From positions 1-64,000 of the forward strand of contig NZ_JASZYT010000017.1 in NCBI RefSeq assembly GCF_030316765.1: a stretch of 64,000 nucleotides of DNA, in the 5' to 3' direction. This document shows positions 42,338-54,269 of this stretch, in pieces. The notes under the pieces were generated by a model. It saw nothing but the letters and a program-made list of their open reading frames with translations, was not told the origin of the DNA and did not search any database. A program made the position numbers and the translations under genes. This stretch comes from Variovorax saccharolyticus (GTDB lineage Bacteria > Pseudomonadota > Gammaproteobacteria > Burkholderiales > Burkholderiaceae_C). Positions within the stretch are counted from its first letter, which is position 1, and each line of letters starts with the position of its first letter.

Positions 42338-43461
42338 AGATCAAGGCCGCCGTACTTCCGCAGATGGCCGCTGTGCCGCCCTACGCATCGTCCAGGCCGC
42401 TCGTCATCGAAACGGTCGACCTGGCGCCCCCGGGGCCGGGCGAGGTGCTGATCAAGGTGAGTGCCGCGGGCCTGTGCCATTCGGACCTCTCTGTCATCAA
42501 TGGCGATCGTCCGCGGCCGATGCCGATGGCATTGGGCCACGAGGCTGCCGGCGTGGTCCAAAGCCTCGGCGACGGGGTCACCGATCTGAAGGCCGGCGAC
42601 CATGTGGTCGTGGTGTTCGTGCCGAGCTGCGGCCATTGCCCGCCTTGCGCAGAGGGCCGGCCGGCCTTGTGCGAGCCAGGTGCAGCCGCCAACGGCGCCG
42701 GCACGCTCCTGTCCGGCGCACGGCGCATTTCCCATGTTGGACAGGTCCTCCACCATCATCTCGGCTGCTCCGTGTTTGCCGAGTACGCGACCGTCTCTCG
42801 TCATTCGCTCGTCAAGATCGATAGCGCGGTGGCGCTCGACGAAGCGGCGCTCTTCGGCTGCGCGGTCCTCACCGGCGTCGGCGCGGTTGTCAACACGGCG
42901 CAGGTTCCCCTGGGCGCATCGGTGGCGGTCGTCGGCCTGGGCGGGGTCGGCCTCGCCGCGCTGATCGGCGCGCAGTGCGCCGGCGCGCGGCAGATCATCG
43001 CCGTAGACCTCTCGGACGACAAACTGGCGCAGGCTCGCGCACTGGGCGCCACGCACACGGTCAACGCGGGGCAGGGCGATGCGCTTGCGCAGGTTCGAGA
43101 GCTCAGCGCGGGTGGCGTCGAATACGCCTTCGAGTTCGCCGGGTCCATCCCGGCGCTCGACCTGGCTTACCGGATCACCCGGCGCGGCGGCACCACCGTC
43201 ACGGCGGGTCTGCCGCCGTCGACGGCGACCCTGCCCCTGGCGGCCGTCAATCTCGTGGCGGAAGAGCGCACGCTCAAAGGCAGCTACATCGGAACCTGTG
43301 TCCCTTCGCGCGATGTCCCTCGCTACATGGCACTGTACCGCCAGGGGCGGCTGCCGGTCGACAAGCTGCTCACCGGCCGTATCGCGCTCGAGGACATCAA
43401 CCACGGCTTCGATCTTCTGCGCGAAGGGAAGGCCATCCGGCAGGTCATCGTGTTCGACTGA
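42334..43461 (+). CDS. zinc-dependent alcohol dehydrogenase
   Basis: A 375-residue medium-chain dehydrogenase with GTG start overlapping the preceding stop. Catalytic zinc ligands are Cys48 in GLCHSD and His69-Glu70 in ALGHEAAG. The structural zinc loop has Cys99, Cys102, Cys105 and Cys113. The NAD site is VAVVGLGGVGLAALIGA. It resembles class III/aryl-alcohol dehydrogenases. It would interconvert an aldehyde and alcohol linked to the TPP enzyme product. The CoA-transferase gene follows after 8 bp. Confidence 0.93.
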   Translation: MKIKAAVLPQMAAVPPYASSRPLVIETVDLAPPGPGEVLIKVSAAGLCHSDLSVINGDRPRPMPMALGHEAAGVVQSLGDGVTDLKAGDHVVVVFVPSCGHCPPCAEGRPALCEPGAAANGAGTLLSGARRISHVGQVLHHHLGCSVFAEYATVSRHSLVKIDSAVALDEAALFGCAVLTGVGAVVNTAQVPLGASVAVVGLGGVGLAALIGAQCAGARQIIAVDLSDDKLAQARALGATHTVNAGQGDALAQVRELSAGGVEYAFEFAGSIPALDLAYRITRRGGTTVTAGLPPSTATLPLAAVNLVAEERTLKGSYIGTCVPSRDVPRYMALYRQGRLPVDKLLTGRIALEDINHGFDLLREGKAIRQVIVFD

Positions 43462-43469
43462 AGGACGTC

Positions 43470-45428
43470 ATGAACCGGAACAAGATCGTCAGCGCCGACG
43501 AGGCCATCGCGCTGATCCGAGATGGTGACAGTGTGAGTTGCTCCGGCTTTGTGGGGATCGGAACGCCGGAGGAACTGATCGTCGCCCTGGAAAGGCGCTT
43601 TCTGGCGACGCAGGGCCCGTGTGAGCTGACGCTGGTCTTCGCGGCCGCGCCGGGGGACGGCAAGACACGCGGTGTCAACAGGCTGGCCCATGAGGGCCTG
43701 GTCGGGCGCGCCGTCGGCGGCCATTGGGCGCTGGTGCCGAAGCTCGCCAAACTGGCCACCGACAACCTGATCGAGGCCTACAACCTGCCGCTGGGCACCA
43801 TCTCGCACCTGTACCGCGACGCCGCTGCGCACCGCGCCGGCACCCTGAGCAAGGTGGGACTCGGTACCTTCGTCGACCCGCGGCAAGGCGGCGGACGCAT
43901 CAATCAGCGCACCCGGGAGGAACTGGTGCGGGTCATGGAGATCGACGGCGAGGAATGGCTCTTCTACAAGGCCTTTCCGATCAATGTGGCGCTGATCCGG
44001 GGTACCACCGCCGACCCGCTGGGTAACATCACAATGGAGCACGAAGCGTTGTTGCTCGATGCGCAAGCGGCCGCCATGGCGGCGCGCAACGCCAACGGCC
44101 TGGTCATTGCGCAGGTCGAGCGCATCGCTGCCGCCGGCACGCTCGACCCGCGAAGCGTGGTCGTTCCGGGGGTCCTGGTCGACTGCGTGGTGGTGGCGTC
44201 GCCGGCGCTGCATCAGCAGACCTACGGCACCGCCTACAACGCCGCCTTCTCCGGCGAGATGCGGGTGCCGGCCAACAGGATCGCCGTGGCGGTGCTGGAC
44301 GAGCGCAAACTCATTGCGCGGCGCTGTGCCTTCGAACTGCCGCTGGGAGGCGTCATCAACCTCGGCATCGGGGTGCCGGAGGTGCTCGGCGCCGTGGCCG
44401 CCGAGGAGCGCGTGCTCGATCACCTGACCCTGACGGCAGAACCCGGCGTCATCGGCGGGATGCCGAGCGGCGGACTCGATTTCGGCGCCGCCATCAACAC
44501 GCAGGCGCTGCTTCACCAGAATCAGCAGTTCGACTTCTACGATGGCGGCGGCCTCGACCTGGCCTGCCTCGGCATGGCACAGGTCGATCGCACCGGGAGC
44601 GTCAACGTCAGCCGCTTCGGCAGCCGGCTTGCCGGCGCCGGCGGCTTCATCAACATCAGCCAGAACGCGCGCCGCGTGGTCTTCGCCGGCACTTTCACGG
44701 CGGGCGGCCTCGAAGTCGCCATCGAAGACGGAAGGCTGCGCATCGTGAACGAAGGCGCCGCTTCGAAGTTCGTCGCAGCGGTCGAGCAGATCACGTTCAG
44801 CGGCCCCCAGGCCGTCAGCAAGCATCAGTCGGTGCACTACGTGACCGAACGCTGCGTGTTCAGGCTGCAGCCGGGCGGACTGGAGTTGACCGAGGTGGCG
44901 CCCGGCATCGACATCGACCGGGACATCTTGGCGCACATGGGATTCCAGCCTTTGATCGAGCAGGTCGAACGCATGGATGGCCGTCTTTACGGGGCCGGGC
45001 CGATGGGATTGTCGGCCGCACTGCTTGACCGCCAGTTGACCGAGCGGATCAGCTATGACAGCGAGCGGAACATCCTGTTCGTCAACTTCCAGGGGTATTC
45101 GATCCAGGACATGGACGATGTCGACTGCGTGCGCCGGGTGCTCGCTGCGCTGCACCGGAAAGCGGGCTGCAAGATGGCACTGGTCGCCAACTATGACGGC
45201 TTCCAGATTGATGAATCCCTGAGCGATTCGTACTTCGCAATGGTTGAGGAGCTGCATGCGCAGTACTACAGCACTGCGGCGCGATACACGACGAGCGCCT
45301 TCATGCGCCTGAAACTCGGCGCGTCGCTGTCCTCGCGTCGGGGCGCCGCCCATCTGTTCGAGACGCAGTCCGAAGCGATCGAGTTCCTGTTGCGCCGGCC
45401 TCACGTTCTGGCTGCCGGGATGCCTTGA
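43470..45428 (+). CDS. fused CoA-transferase with C-terminal extension
   Basis: A 652-residue protein. The first about 520 residues contain both halves of a family I CoA-transferase: the alpha part with ALIRDGDSVSCSGFVGIGTPEELI and the beta part with LGIGVPEVLGAVAAEE and the catalytic Glu324 in TAEPGVIGGMPSGG. This resembles acetate/propionate CoA-transferases. The last about 120 residues (ISYDSERNILFVNFQGYSIQDMDDVDCV to EAIEFLLRRP) form an extra domain, known in some proteobacterial homologues, of unclear function. AAGGACG precedes the ATG at 43470. With the TPP enzyme and the ADH it forms a catabolic operon handling a short acyl-CoA or 2-oxoacid. Confidence 0.92.
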   Translation: MNRNKIVSADEAIALIRDGDSVSCSGFVGIGTPEELIVALERRFLATQGPCELTLVFAAAPGDGKTRGVNRLAHEGLVGRAVGGHWALVPKLAKLATDNLIEAYNLPLGTISHLYRDAAAHRAGTLSKVGLGTFVDPRQGGGRINQRTREELVRVMEIDGEEWLFYKAFPINVALIRGTTADPLGNITMEHEALLLDAQAAAMAARNANGLVIAQVERIAAAGTLDPRSVVVPGVLVDCVVVASPALHQQTYGTAYNAAFSGEMRVPANRIAVAVLDERKLIARRCAFELPLGGVINLGIGVPEVLGAVAAEERVLDHLTLTAEPGVIGGMPSGGLDFGAAINTQALLHQNQQFDFYDGGGLDLACLGMAQVDRTGSVNVSRFGSRLAGAGGFINISQNARRVVFAGTFTAGGLEVAIEDGRLRIVNEGAASKFVAAVEQITFSGPQAVSKHQSVHYVTERCVFRLQPGGLELTEVAPGIDIDRDILAHMGFQPLIEQVERMDGRLYGAGPMGLSAALLDRQLTERISYDSERNILFVNFQGYSIQDMDDVDCVRRVLAALHRKAGCKMALVANYDGFQIDESLSDSYFAMVEELHAQYYSTAARYTTSAFMRLKLGASLSSRRGAAHLFETQSEAIEFLLRRPHVLAAGMP

Positions 45429-45596
45429 TTGGCGCCGGTTCGGGCGGATCTCCGCTCCGTCTGAGCAATGCGTGCAGCGCCGACCTTCGGATCGGGTCCG
45501 ACTGCGTAGACAAGCGTGAGCTGCACCGACGATTTCCATCCAAACCTGACCCACGTAAGAACCCTAACCTGCTGCTTTGGTAGCAGGAGCACAGGA

Positions 45597-45674
45597 GTGA
45601 TTGACGTGGCGACACTGGGTGTCATCAGACGTTAGGCATTGCGTGAGCAACCGTCCATTCGAGAGATAGCCCGG
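45597..45674 (+). mobile_element. remnant of IS21-family transposase (IstA N-terminus)
   Basis: From a GTG at 45597 with AGGAG upstream the frame reads VIDVATLGVIRR, a stop (TAG), then ALREQPSIREIAR. This matches the usual start of IstA proteins (helix-turn-helix entry). The similarity ends abruptly where the azoreductase remnant begins. Only about 26 codons remain and one is a stop, so it is dead. Confidence 0.45.
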
Positions 45675-45684
45675 ATGAACATGC

Positions 45685-46185
45685 CTTCCGCCACAGTGGT
45701 GGAGCGTCTGCTCTGTGAAGACGCCTTGTTGCGCATCGACGAGACTACGCGCTGTCGCGGCCGTCGTCTGCGGACGCGTCGATGGCGGGGACGGCGGCAA
45801 GGTCCGAAGTCCTGATCAGGGAACTCGAGCAAGCCGACTGCCTTGTCATCGCAACGCCCATGCACAACGACACCGTCCCTGCTGCGTTGAAACTCTGGAT
45901 CGACCAGTCGCTCGCGTGCGACACACATTCGATGTCGGTCCGAACGGGAAAGTCGGGTTGTTGCGCGACCGCCCAGTCATCGTTGCAGTGGCCTCGGGCG
46001 GCTGATTCTCCGGCGAAGGTTCACGGCAACTGGACTTCTTGACGCCTTACCTGAAAACCCATCTTGAACATGATCGGCCTTCGCGATGTGAAGTTCTTCT
46101 GCGTGGAGGGTGTCGCCTCCGGCCCGGCAGCGGTTACAGGGGCGAGGGCGCAGGCAAGCTTGGCCCTCCAGGATCACTTTGCCGC
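45685..46185 (+). pseudogene. decayed FMN-dependent azoreductase / flavodoxin-fold reductase
   Basis: Pieces of an AzoR-type protein occur in order in different frames: LLCEDALLRIDE, then SEVLIRELEQADCLVIATPMHNDTVPAALKLWID, then RVRHTFDVGPNGKVGLLRDRPVIVAVASGG, then LTPYLKT, then NMIGLRDVKFFCVEGVASGPAAV with ARAQASLALQDHF. At least three frameshifts separate them and the N-terminal part is lost at the IS21 remnant. The intact family makes about 200-residue FMN enzymes that reduce quinones and azo bonds. Confidence 0.75.
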
Positions 46186-46715
46186 CGGGCGTTGGGGCCG
46201 CATGCAATCAAGCGTTGGACCACTCGCACGGTCGCAGCCCCTGCCGCCGAGCGCGAAGGGTCGCCTCGGCGTCACTCGTTGATTGGCTTTCGTTGTCCGT
46301 CACGGCGCCTACCAGCGCCGCAAATTCATGGCCCCGGGCTTGCGGCTCCATGTCTGTTGTCGCATGGCGCTCAGCTCCAACAACGCTCGCGCCACCAGCG
46401 CGACGGGGCGGGTGTCCTCCTCGCTCGACGTTGAGCGGGCATCAGTGGCGCCGACTGCGCGTGGTTCGCGTAAACTCCAGCAAGGCATTCGCCGACGACG
46501 GAACTCCGTTCCGCAGCCTGTGGGCGATCGTCGAGACCACGCGTAGGGCTCCGATCCCCGCACCTATCCGCTCGCTCTCTCCGTGGAGCCGAACCTCGTC
46601 AACAAGACTGCGCGCGCGCGAAAACGCGGCGCTCTACCGCAGTCGGCAGGCCAAGCAAGGCCCTCCAAGTGCCGAAGATCAGCAACTTCAACAGGCGGTT
46701 AACTCCGGACCTTCG
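46186..46715. other. region without a recognisable gene
   Basis: About 530 bp between the azoreductase remnant and the next small gene. A minus-strand frame at 46309-46563 is open but has no motif. Probably decayed sequence. Confidence 0.4.
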
Positions 46716-47024
46716 ATGTCGACCTCCAATCGCAGCTGGCACCTCTTCGCAGCGCTCGTACTTCTCCACGCGGCAGGCCTGCTGTTCGCACCAGGTCCGT
46801 TGGCGCCTCTCATCGCAGCTTCGGTGTACTTGCCGCTCATGCCGCTGCAGAAAATGGGCATCCCTGTCTTTGGCTCTGCCGAATCCGGAGGCTGGGCCGC
46901 TCCGTCGTTTCTTGGATGGGCAGCAGTCGTCGCCGTGTGGGCCGTCACATGGTGGGCCGTCGCCAAGCTCACCCTTGGCCTGTGCCGCCGCGTCGGCACA
47001 TCCAGGTCAGGCGAAGAAGCCTAG
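46716..47024 (+). CDS. small membrane protein
   Basis: A 102-residue protein starting MSTSNRSWHLFAALVLLHAAGLLF. Three hydrophobic segments are seen: LFAALVLLHAAGLLFA, LIAASVYLPLMPLQ and FLGWAAVVAVWAVTWWAVAKLTLGLC. No catalytic motif. The preceding sequence is noncoding in the same frame, so the ATG at 46716 is a reasonable start, though the ribosome site is weak. Unknown function. Confidence 0.6.
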   Translation: MSTSNRSWHLFAALVLLHAAGLLFAPGPLAPLIAASVYLPLMPLQKMGIPVFGSAESGGWAAPSFLGWAAVVAVWAVTWWAVAKLTLGLCRRVGTSRSGEEA

Positions 47025-47115
47025 GCGCTCTTCAGCCGGACGACAGGGAGCCTTGCGCGAATGAGTTCAACGAGTCAACCTCCTGGGACTTTTCGCCTTC
47101 CAAGAGGAGCATGAA

Positions 47116-47496
47116 ATGGCGCGTCAGATTGTCTTCACCACCAAGGCTGCAAAGCCGCCGGCGCTCTACAGCCAAGCCGTCAAGGCGGCCGGGCTCGTGT
47201 TCGTCTCCGGAACGGCGCCGATCGATGCCACCACCGGCGCAATCAGAGGCAGCACCATTCAGGAGCAGACTGCCCAATGCCTGGCGAACATACGCGCCAT
47301 CCTCGAAGAAGCCGGCAGCTCGATGGACAAGGTGGCGAGCATGACAGTGGTGCTCGCCGATGAAGACGATTTCGCTGGCATGAATGAGGAATGGCTGAAG
47401 TGGTTTCCCTCCGACCCGCCTGCTCGCCAGGGTGCAAAGCTGCCCGCTCGCATTCCGGGACTCAAAGTGTCCATTGCAGCGATTGCTGAGGCTTAG
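47116..47496 (+). CDS. RidA/YjgF-family protein
   Basis: A 126-residue protein with the family layout: ALYSQAVKAAGLVFVSGTAPIDATTGAI, TAQCLANIRAILEEAGSSMDKVASMTVVLADEDDFAGMNEEWLKWFP, and a C-terminal PARIPGLKVSIAAIAEA in place of the canonical PGALVEIEAVA. The Arg expected in the active site (usually R in the PAR motif) is present in LPARIPG. RidA proteins hydrolyse reactive enamine/imine intermediates. GAGGAG lies upstream of the ATG. Confidence 0.9.
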   Translation: MARQIVFTTKAAKPPALYSQAVKAAGLVFVSGTAPIDATTGAIRGSTIQEQTAQCLANIRAILEEAGSSMDKVASMTVVLADEDDFAGMNEEWLKWFPSDPPARQGAKLPARIPGLKVSIAAIAEA

Positions 47497-47579
47497 CCCT
47501 GCCAGGCAGCCGCGGGAAGCGAACGCTTCAGTCCGCAAACGCATGGGTCGAGGTCAGGTTTTGGGGAGAGCACGAGGTC

Positions 47580-47601
47580 CGCTTCGGGCCGCCCCGAAGC
47601 G
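47580..47601 (+). terminator. strong hairpin downstream of RidA gene
   Basis: CGCTTCGGG-CCGC-CCCGAAGCG is a perfect 9-bp stem with a 4-nt loop, directly followed by a second weaker hairpin (GCCTG...CAGGC, 47601-47618). It lies 84 bp after the RidA stop. No T-run follows, so it may be a transcript-end stabiliser or a repeat element rather than a classical terminator. Confidence 0.35.
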
Positions 47602-47748
47602 CCTGGTGCCTGACAGGCTACGGTAGGCTAGGAGCAGTCGCTCGGCTCTGCCCCCGCCGAGTCGATTCGTACGGGGCAAGCAAATTGGACGCACTGGAAC
47701 AATCGGTCGTCCGGTCAAAATGCAGGGGTCAACGGTTGAGGCAACGAC

Positions 47749-47991
47749 ATGGGTGAAGAGCGCGGCTACTGGTTTCCGGCGAAACGCTATGGCTGGGGTT
47801 GGGGTCTCCCGACGCGCTGGCAAGGCTGGGCGGTTCTCATCGCCTACTTGCTCCTGCTCGGTCTCGCCATCCTCGTTTTCCGCCCAGACCGGACTCCAGT
47901 TGCGTTTCTCGCGTCCACCGGGATTCTGAGCCTCGGCCTGGTCGGGATTTGCTGGCTGAAAGGCGAGCCACCGAAATGGCGCTGGGGATGA
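47749..47991 (+). CDS. small membrane protein (80 aa)
   Basis: Starts MGEERGYWFPAKRYGWGWGLP, followed by two hydrophobic segments (WAVLIAYLLLLGLAILVF and VAFLASTGILSLGLVGICWLKG) and a short polar tail. The aromatic GYWFPAKRYGWGWG entry is recurrent in small proteobacterial membrane proteins of unknown function. Single gene between noncoding stretches. Confidence 0.75.
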   Translation: MGEERGYWFPAKRYGWGWGLPTRWQGWAVLIAYLLLLGLAILVFRPDRTPVAFLASTGILSLGLVGICWLKGEPPKWRWG

Positions 47992-48099
47992 CTGCGAAAC
48001 GTCGGTCGTGACCACATCTTTCCTCGGGCGTCGCGCAATTCACAGTCGTCTGCCGCCAGGACCGGACGCTCGACCTACCTTCAACAGGGGAGCTTGCAC

Positions 48100-48372
48100 A
48101 TGACCAAGAACGAGGACACCCGGGCTCGCGTCGAAGCGTCGCCGCAGGACTTGGCCGAGCGTCTGAGCATTTCGGCGGGTGCCGCTGCTGACGCAACGAA
48201 ACTTGTTGTCGAGTTGCGTCGGCTGACCAACCAGCCCGGCGGCAGCGGGCGGGAGGCTATCCAGGAAATCCTGTCTCGCCTGATGGACCTCACCCGCCTG
48301 AGCATGATGGCTGGCCACCCGGACGCTACGCTCGAGCGCCTCAAGGCGTCAAGGGCCGCCTCCTCTCGGTGA
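48100..48372 (+). CDS. small helical protein (90 aa)
   Basis: Starts MTKNEDTRARVEASPQDLAERL with GGGGAG upstream of the ATG. The sequence is polar and strongly helical (AADATKLVVELRRLTNQ; EAIQEILSRLMDLTRLSMMAG) without signal peptide or membrane segment. No family recognised. Good ribosome site and codon use support a real gene. Confidence 0.6.
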   Translation: MTKNEDTRARVEASPQDLAERLSISAGAAADATKLVVELRRLTNQPGGSGREAIQEILSRLMDLTRLSMMAGHPDATLERLKASRAASSR

Positions 48373-48404
48373 GCATCCGCGAAAGCGGACTCACGCACCG
48401 AACT

Positions 48405-48722
48405 TTACGGTGCCAAGTATGCGCAACGCCCCCGCGTTGGCATCTCAACCCAGAATGCGGCGACACGCCCGACGAACCAAAACCCGGAGAGGGCGCCGAT
48501 GCCGTAGGGCACGCATTGAGCGACGCGCCGCCCGACGGGTGCCGACATCCCCAACCGACCGGCACTCCACAACGTCCCCAGGACTGCGCCGATGAAGGCG
48601 AGCTGGCCGAACTCGACGCCGACATTGAAAGCCAACAGCGCCAGCGGAATGGCCCCGCGCGGCAAGCCGATTTCGCAGAGCGCGGCGAATCCGAAGCCGT
48701 GAAGCAATCCGAAGCTTCAGGC
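48405..48722 (-). pseudogene. C-terminal fragment of a HupE/UreJ-like membrane protein
   Basis: The frame reads SFGLLHGFGFAALCEIGLP, GAIPLALLAFNVGVEFGQLAFIGAV and ends GALSGFWFVGRVAAFWVE. This is the conserved C-terminal half of HupE/UreJ_2 proteins, including the metal-site-like HGFGFA and FNVGVE motifs. The N-terminal half is missing; at about 48722 the sequence passes directly into an IS3-type transposase fragment. It was probably cut by an insertion followed by deletion. Confidence 0.75.
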
Positions 48723-48919
48723 GATCACCCGCCTGCGAGAACTTCGGTCCCTGGCCTGCATAGCGCACCGGCAGGTCGAGGCGCTGCTGCTACTCGCGTG
48801 TACCAGCCCTTCAAAGCATTCTTGGTTGGGTAAACCATCTGTCTTGGGGTGGGCCTAACCCTTTTGCCAAGCTTGATGTAAAGCTCAACGGCTCGGATTC
48901 TGTCGTCGTACGAATGCAC
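48723..48919 (-). mobile_element. remnant of IS3-family transposase OrfA
   Basis: The frame from 48919 gives SYDDRIRAVELYIKLGKRVRPTPRQMVYPTKNALKGWYT, characteristic of the OrfA helix-turn-helix of IS150-like IS3 elements. After a frame change the next piece (VRYAGQGPKFSQ) also fits this family. The rest of OrfA and all of OrfB are absent and no inverted repeats were found. Confidence 0.7.
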
Positions 48920-48989
48920 GAACTACTCCTGGTAGTTCCAGTCTTCGTCCGCATCCCCGGTGGGTCACTTCTGGATGGAAATCAACTGT

Positions 48990-49316
48990 TCAGTGGCTTC
49001 GTGCAGCGAGCAGCAAATCAGCCGCCTCTGTGCGTGCCGAACGGCGACAAACTTCCTCAAGTTCCTGGATGACAACGTCGATGCGTTGTAGGAACAGTTT
49101 GCGGCTTTCGGGGACGCCACGCGTGCTCAACGCCCACGCGAGCTGCGCCAAGCGTTCTTCCTCCGCATGGCGTGCCCACGGCTTCAATTCGCAGTAACAG
49201 AGAAGCGCAAGACGCCCGAGTGTTTCGTGCCGCCTGGCATGGGCCACTTCTGCCACGAGATCGTCGAGGCCGAGCATCAGGTTTTCAGTGCGCGCATTCA
49301 TGTTGCAATGCAGCAT
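48990..49316 (-). CDS. helical protein of unknown function (108 aa)
   Basis: A soluble, helical protein: MNARTENLMLGLDDLVAEVAHARRHETLGRLALLCYCELKPWARHAEEERLAQLAWAL and IDVVIQELEEVCRRSARTEAADLLLAARSH. No signal peptide or membrane segment. Two ATGs (49316 and 49301) are possible starts; neither has a strong ribosome site. No family recognised. Confidence 0.55.
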   Translation of the reverse strand: MLHCNMNARTENLMLGLDDLVAEVAHARRHETLGRLALLCYCELKPWARHAEEERLAQLAWALSTRGVPESRKLFLQRIDVVIQELEEVCRRSARTEAADLLLAARSH

Positions 49317-49704
49317 TTTGCTGCCCCAGCCGGCGGGCGGAGCTCAATTTGGCTACCGTTCAAGTGATTATTAACAAGATGCATCTACGCCCCCTACAGG
49401 GGTGCTGACACTTACATGTGCTGTGCGATCCATGCAACGAGTGCTGCAAAGCGGCAAGGGCCGCGATCGCCAGAACTCTGCGCTTGACAAGCTGGCCCGA
49501 TCAGAAACGCGGTCGTCGCTCCCTCCAAGTATGTCCGCCTCAGGTGAAACCGGTCGTCGCCGGGCTTGACGGCCGCACTCGGGCTGGAGCAGCCGTGATC
49601 CTCGACAAACAGCGACTTTCGCGGGCCGCTTGCGAGCTGGATAAAGTGAAAGCGATGAATCGACTGCCATAGCAGCATGGCGCCCGAGAAGGTTGACGCG
49701 CCTT
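49317..49704. other. intergenic region
   Basis: About 390 bp beyond the 3' end of the hybrid kinase gene. A minus-strand frame at 49412-49678 is open but shows no motif and no ribosome site. Nothing else recognised. Confidence 0.4.
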
Positions 49705-52404
<2,700 letters not shown>

Positions 52405-52414
52405 CGCGCATCCC

Positions 52415-53572
52415 TCAGGGCGGATCGGCGATGAAGGCGAGCGCATCGATCTGCCTGGCCATGTCCGCCTCGGTGTCGGCAAAGCGCTCGGCGATCTCGC
52501 GGAAGCCGTCCGCGCGCGCAAGGAACGCATCGACGATGTCCGGGTCGAAGTGGGAGCCGCGGCCTTCCTGGATGGTTTTCACCGCCTGCGCGTGCGGCAT
52601 GCCTGGCTTGTAGACGCGGCGGGATATCAGTGCGTCGTACACATCGGCCACGGCCATCAGGCGCGCCGAGATCGGAATGTCGTCGCCGGACCGGCCTTCG
52701 GGATAACCGCTGCCGTCCCACTTTTCCTGATGGCCGTGGGCGATCTCCCTAGCCAGGCGCAGAAACGGCACGTCGATGCCGAGGTGCTTCTCGGCCTGTG
52801 CGATCGCGTCGCGTCCCAGCGTGGTGTGGGTCTTCATGATCTCGAATTCTTCGGGGGTCAACCGGCCCGGCTTGAGGAGGATGCGATCGGGAATGCCGAT
52901 CTTTCCGATGTCATGCAGCGGCGCCGATTTGAACAAGAGCATGATCGTCGCATCGTCGAGGAAATGAGCGAAGCGCGGATGGTGGCGCAGGTGATTGGCA
53001 AGCACCTCGATGTAACGCTGCGTGCGGCGGATGTGGTTGCCTGTCTCGTTATCGCGCATCTCGCACAGCCAGGTCATGGCACTGATCGTGGCGTCCTGGA
53101 CCGCCATCAACTCCTGCGTGCGGCGTGCCACCTCCTGTTCGAGACGGGCGTTGTGGTCGCGCAAGATGTCGGCCGCGGCCTTGACTTTGAGCTGCATCTC
53201 CACCCGCGCCAGCAGCACCGGTGGCCGGATCGGCTTGGTGATGTAATCCGCCGCGCCGAGTCCGAGCCCGAGTGCCTCGTCCTGCTCCGAGGACAAAGAC
53301 GTCAGGAAGATGATCGGAATGTCGCGCGTCTGCGCATCGTCCTTGAGTTCGCGCGCGACCTCGTGGCCCGACAGGCCGGGCATCATGACGTCGAGCAGGA
53401 TGAGGTCAGGTGGGGCGCCGCGCCGCACGATCTTCAAGGCCTTCTCGCCACTGTTGGCAACCTTGATAAGGTACGCGTCCTTGAGCAGATCGCTCATGAG
53501 TACGAGGTTGTCGGGCGTGTCGTCCACGATCAGCATGGACGGTCGCCGAGCCGGGTCGTGATCCAGGTTCAT
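52415..53572 (-). CDS. HD-GYP response regulator (c-di-GMP phosphodiesterase)
   Basis: A 385-residue regulator with a receiver domain (MLIVDDTPDNLVLMSDLL; phosphoacceptor Asp in LILLDVMMPGLSG; Lys in YITKPIRPP), a short coiled-coil linker and an HD-GYP domain with HDIGKIGIPDRILLKPG, MKTHTTLG, and HGHQEKWDGSGYPEG. The complete HD and GYP motifs suggest active hydrolysis of cyclic di-GMP. AAGGGTGAG lies upstream of the ATG. With the hybrid kinase downstream it should lower c-di-GMP in response to an internal cue. Confidence 0.95.
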   Translation of the reverse strand: MNLDHDPARRPSMLIVDDTPDNLVLMSDLLKDAYLIKVANSGEKALKIVRRGAPPDLILLDVMMPGLSGHEVARELKDDAQTRDIPIIFLTSLSSEQDEALGLGLGAADYITKPIRPPVLLARVEMQLKVKAAADILRDHNARLEQEVARRTQELMAVQDATISAMTWLCEMRDNETGNHIRRTQRYIEVLANHLRHHPRFAHFLDDATIMLLFKSAPLHDIGKIGIPDRILLKPGRLTPEEFEIMKTHTTLGRDAIAQAEKHLGIDVPFLRLAREIAHGHQEKWDGSGYPEGRSGDDIPISARLMAVADVYDALISRRVYKPGMPHAQAVKTIQEGRGSHFDPDIVDAFLARADGFREIAERFADTEADMARQIDALAFIADPP

Positions 53573-54269
53573 AGCTCACCCTTCTGGAGTGCAGGCCCTG
53601 CTTATACGCCGAGGACGCTGACCTGACCAATCGGACAGTCGTCGGCGCCGTAGTGGCGGCCGTTCCAATTGGTCACGTTCGCATGCCAGCGATCAGCGAC
53701 ACGCCGGCCGGCATTCGCCGAGCGCCTTGATGGCTCCCGCGAGTGGCGGCCTGGCTAGCCCGCCTGGTGCGGTCTGGCTTGGAATGGAAAACGCAAGTTC
53801 CTTCACCTCGGGGCCTTTCCTGCCTGCGCTGCTCGAGTGGGGTGGGCTGGTTCCTCTTCCGGCGCCTTCTGTCGGACATTTCCGGGGACGTGACTGTGGT
53901 ATTGGTCGCCTCCACAGTGCTGCCGCTCGTACCCCCCGCACGGAAGGGATTGGCCGGCGGCGCCATCTTCATCGGGCTGGGCCTGGGGCGTCGCTGCTTC
54001 GGGATCGCCGATCCCCGTGCTCCTGAACTACGGCCTGCGCCAGACGTCTTGGCCTGGGGGCGCTATCGCTCGTTCTCACCATTCTGAGTTGGACCGCCCG
54101 GCCCGCAAGTGCAAAGCGGACCGCCACCTCGCAGAGTTCAAACGGGCAATCGCCCTCCGGTACGAAGCGCGCACACGCCTTTGGCGGTAAGGAGCCGCTT
54201 TTTCGCTGCCTTCGAGTGATACAAGTCCCGCCATCTCGCGGGGGCCGCCAAGGCGCTTTCGCCACCCAA
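53573..54269. other. intergenic region, possible small gene
   Basis: About 700 bp. A plus-strand frame at 53743-54087 contains a hydrophobic stretch (VTVVLVASTVLPLV and GLAGGAIFIGLGLG) and could be a small membrane protein, but its N-terminus is not credible and no ribosome site is seen. A minus-strand piece near 54100-54190 reads GDCPFELCEVAVRFALAG, perhaps part of another remnant. Confidence 0.35.
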
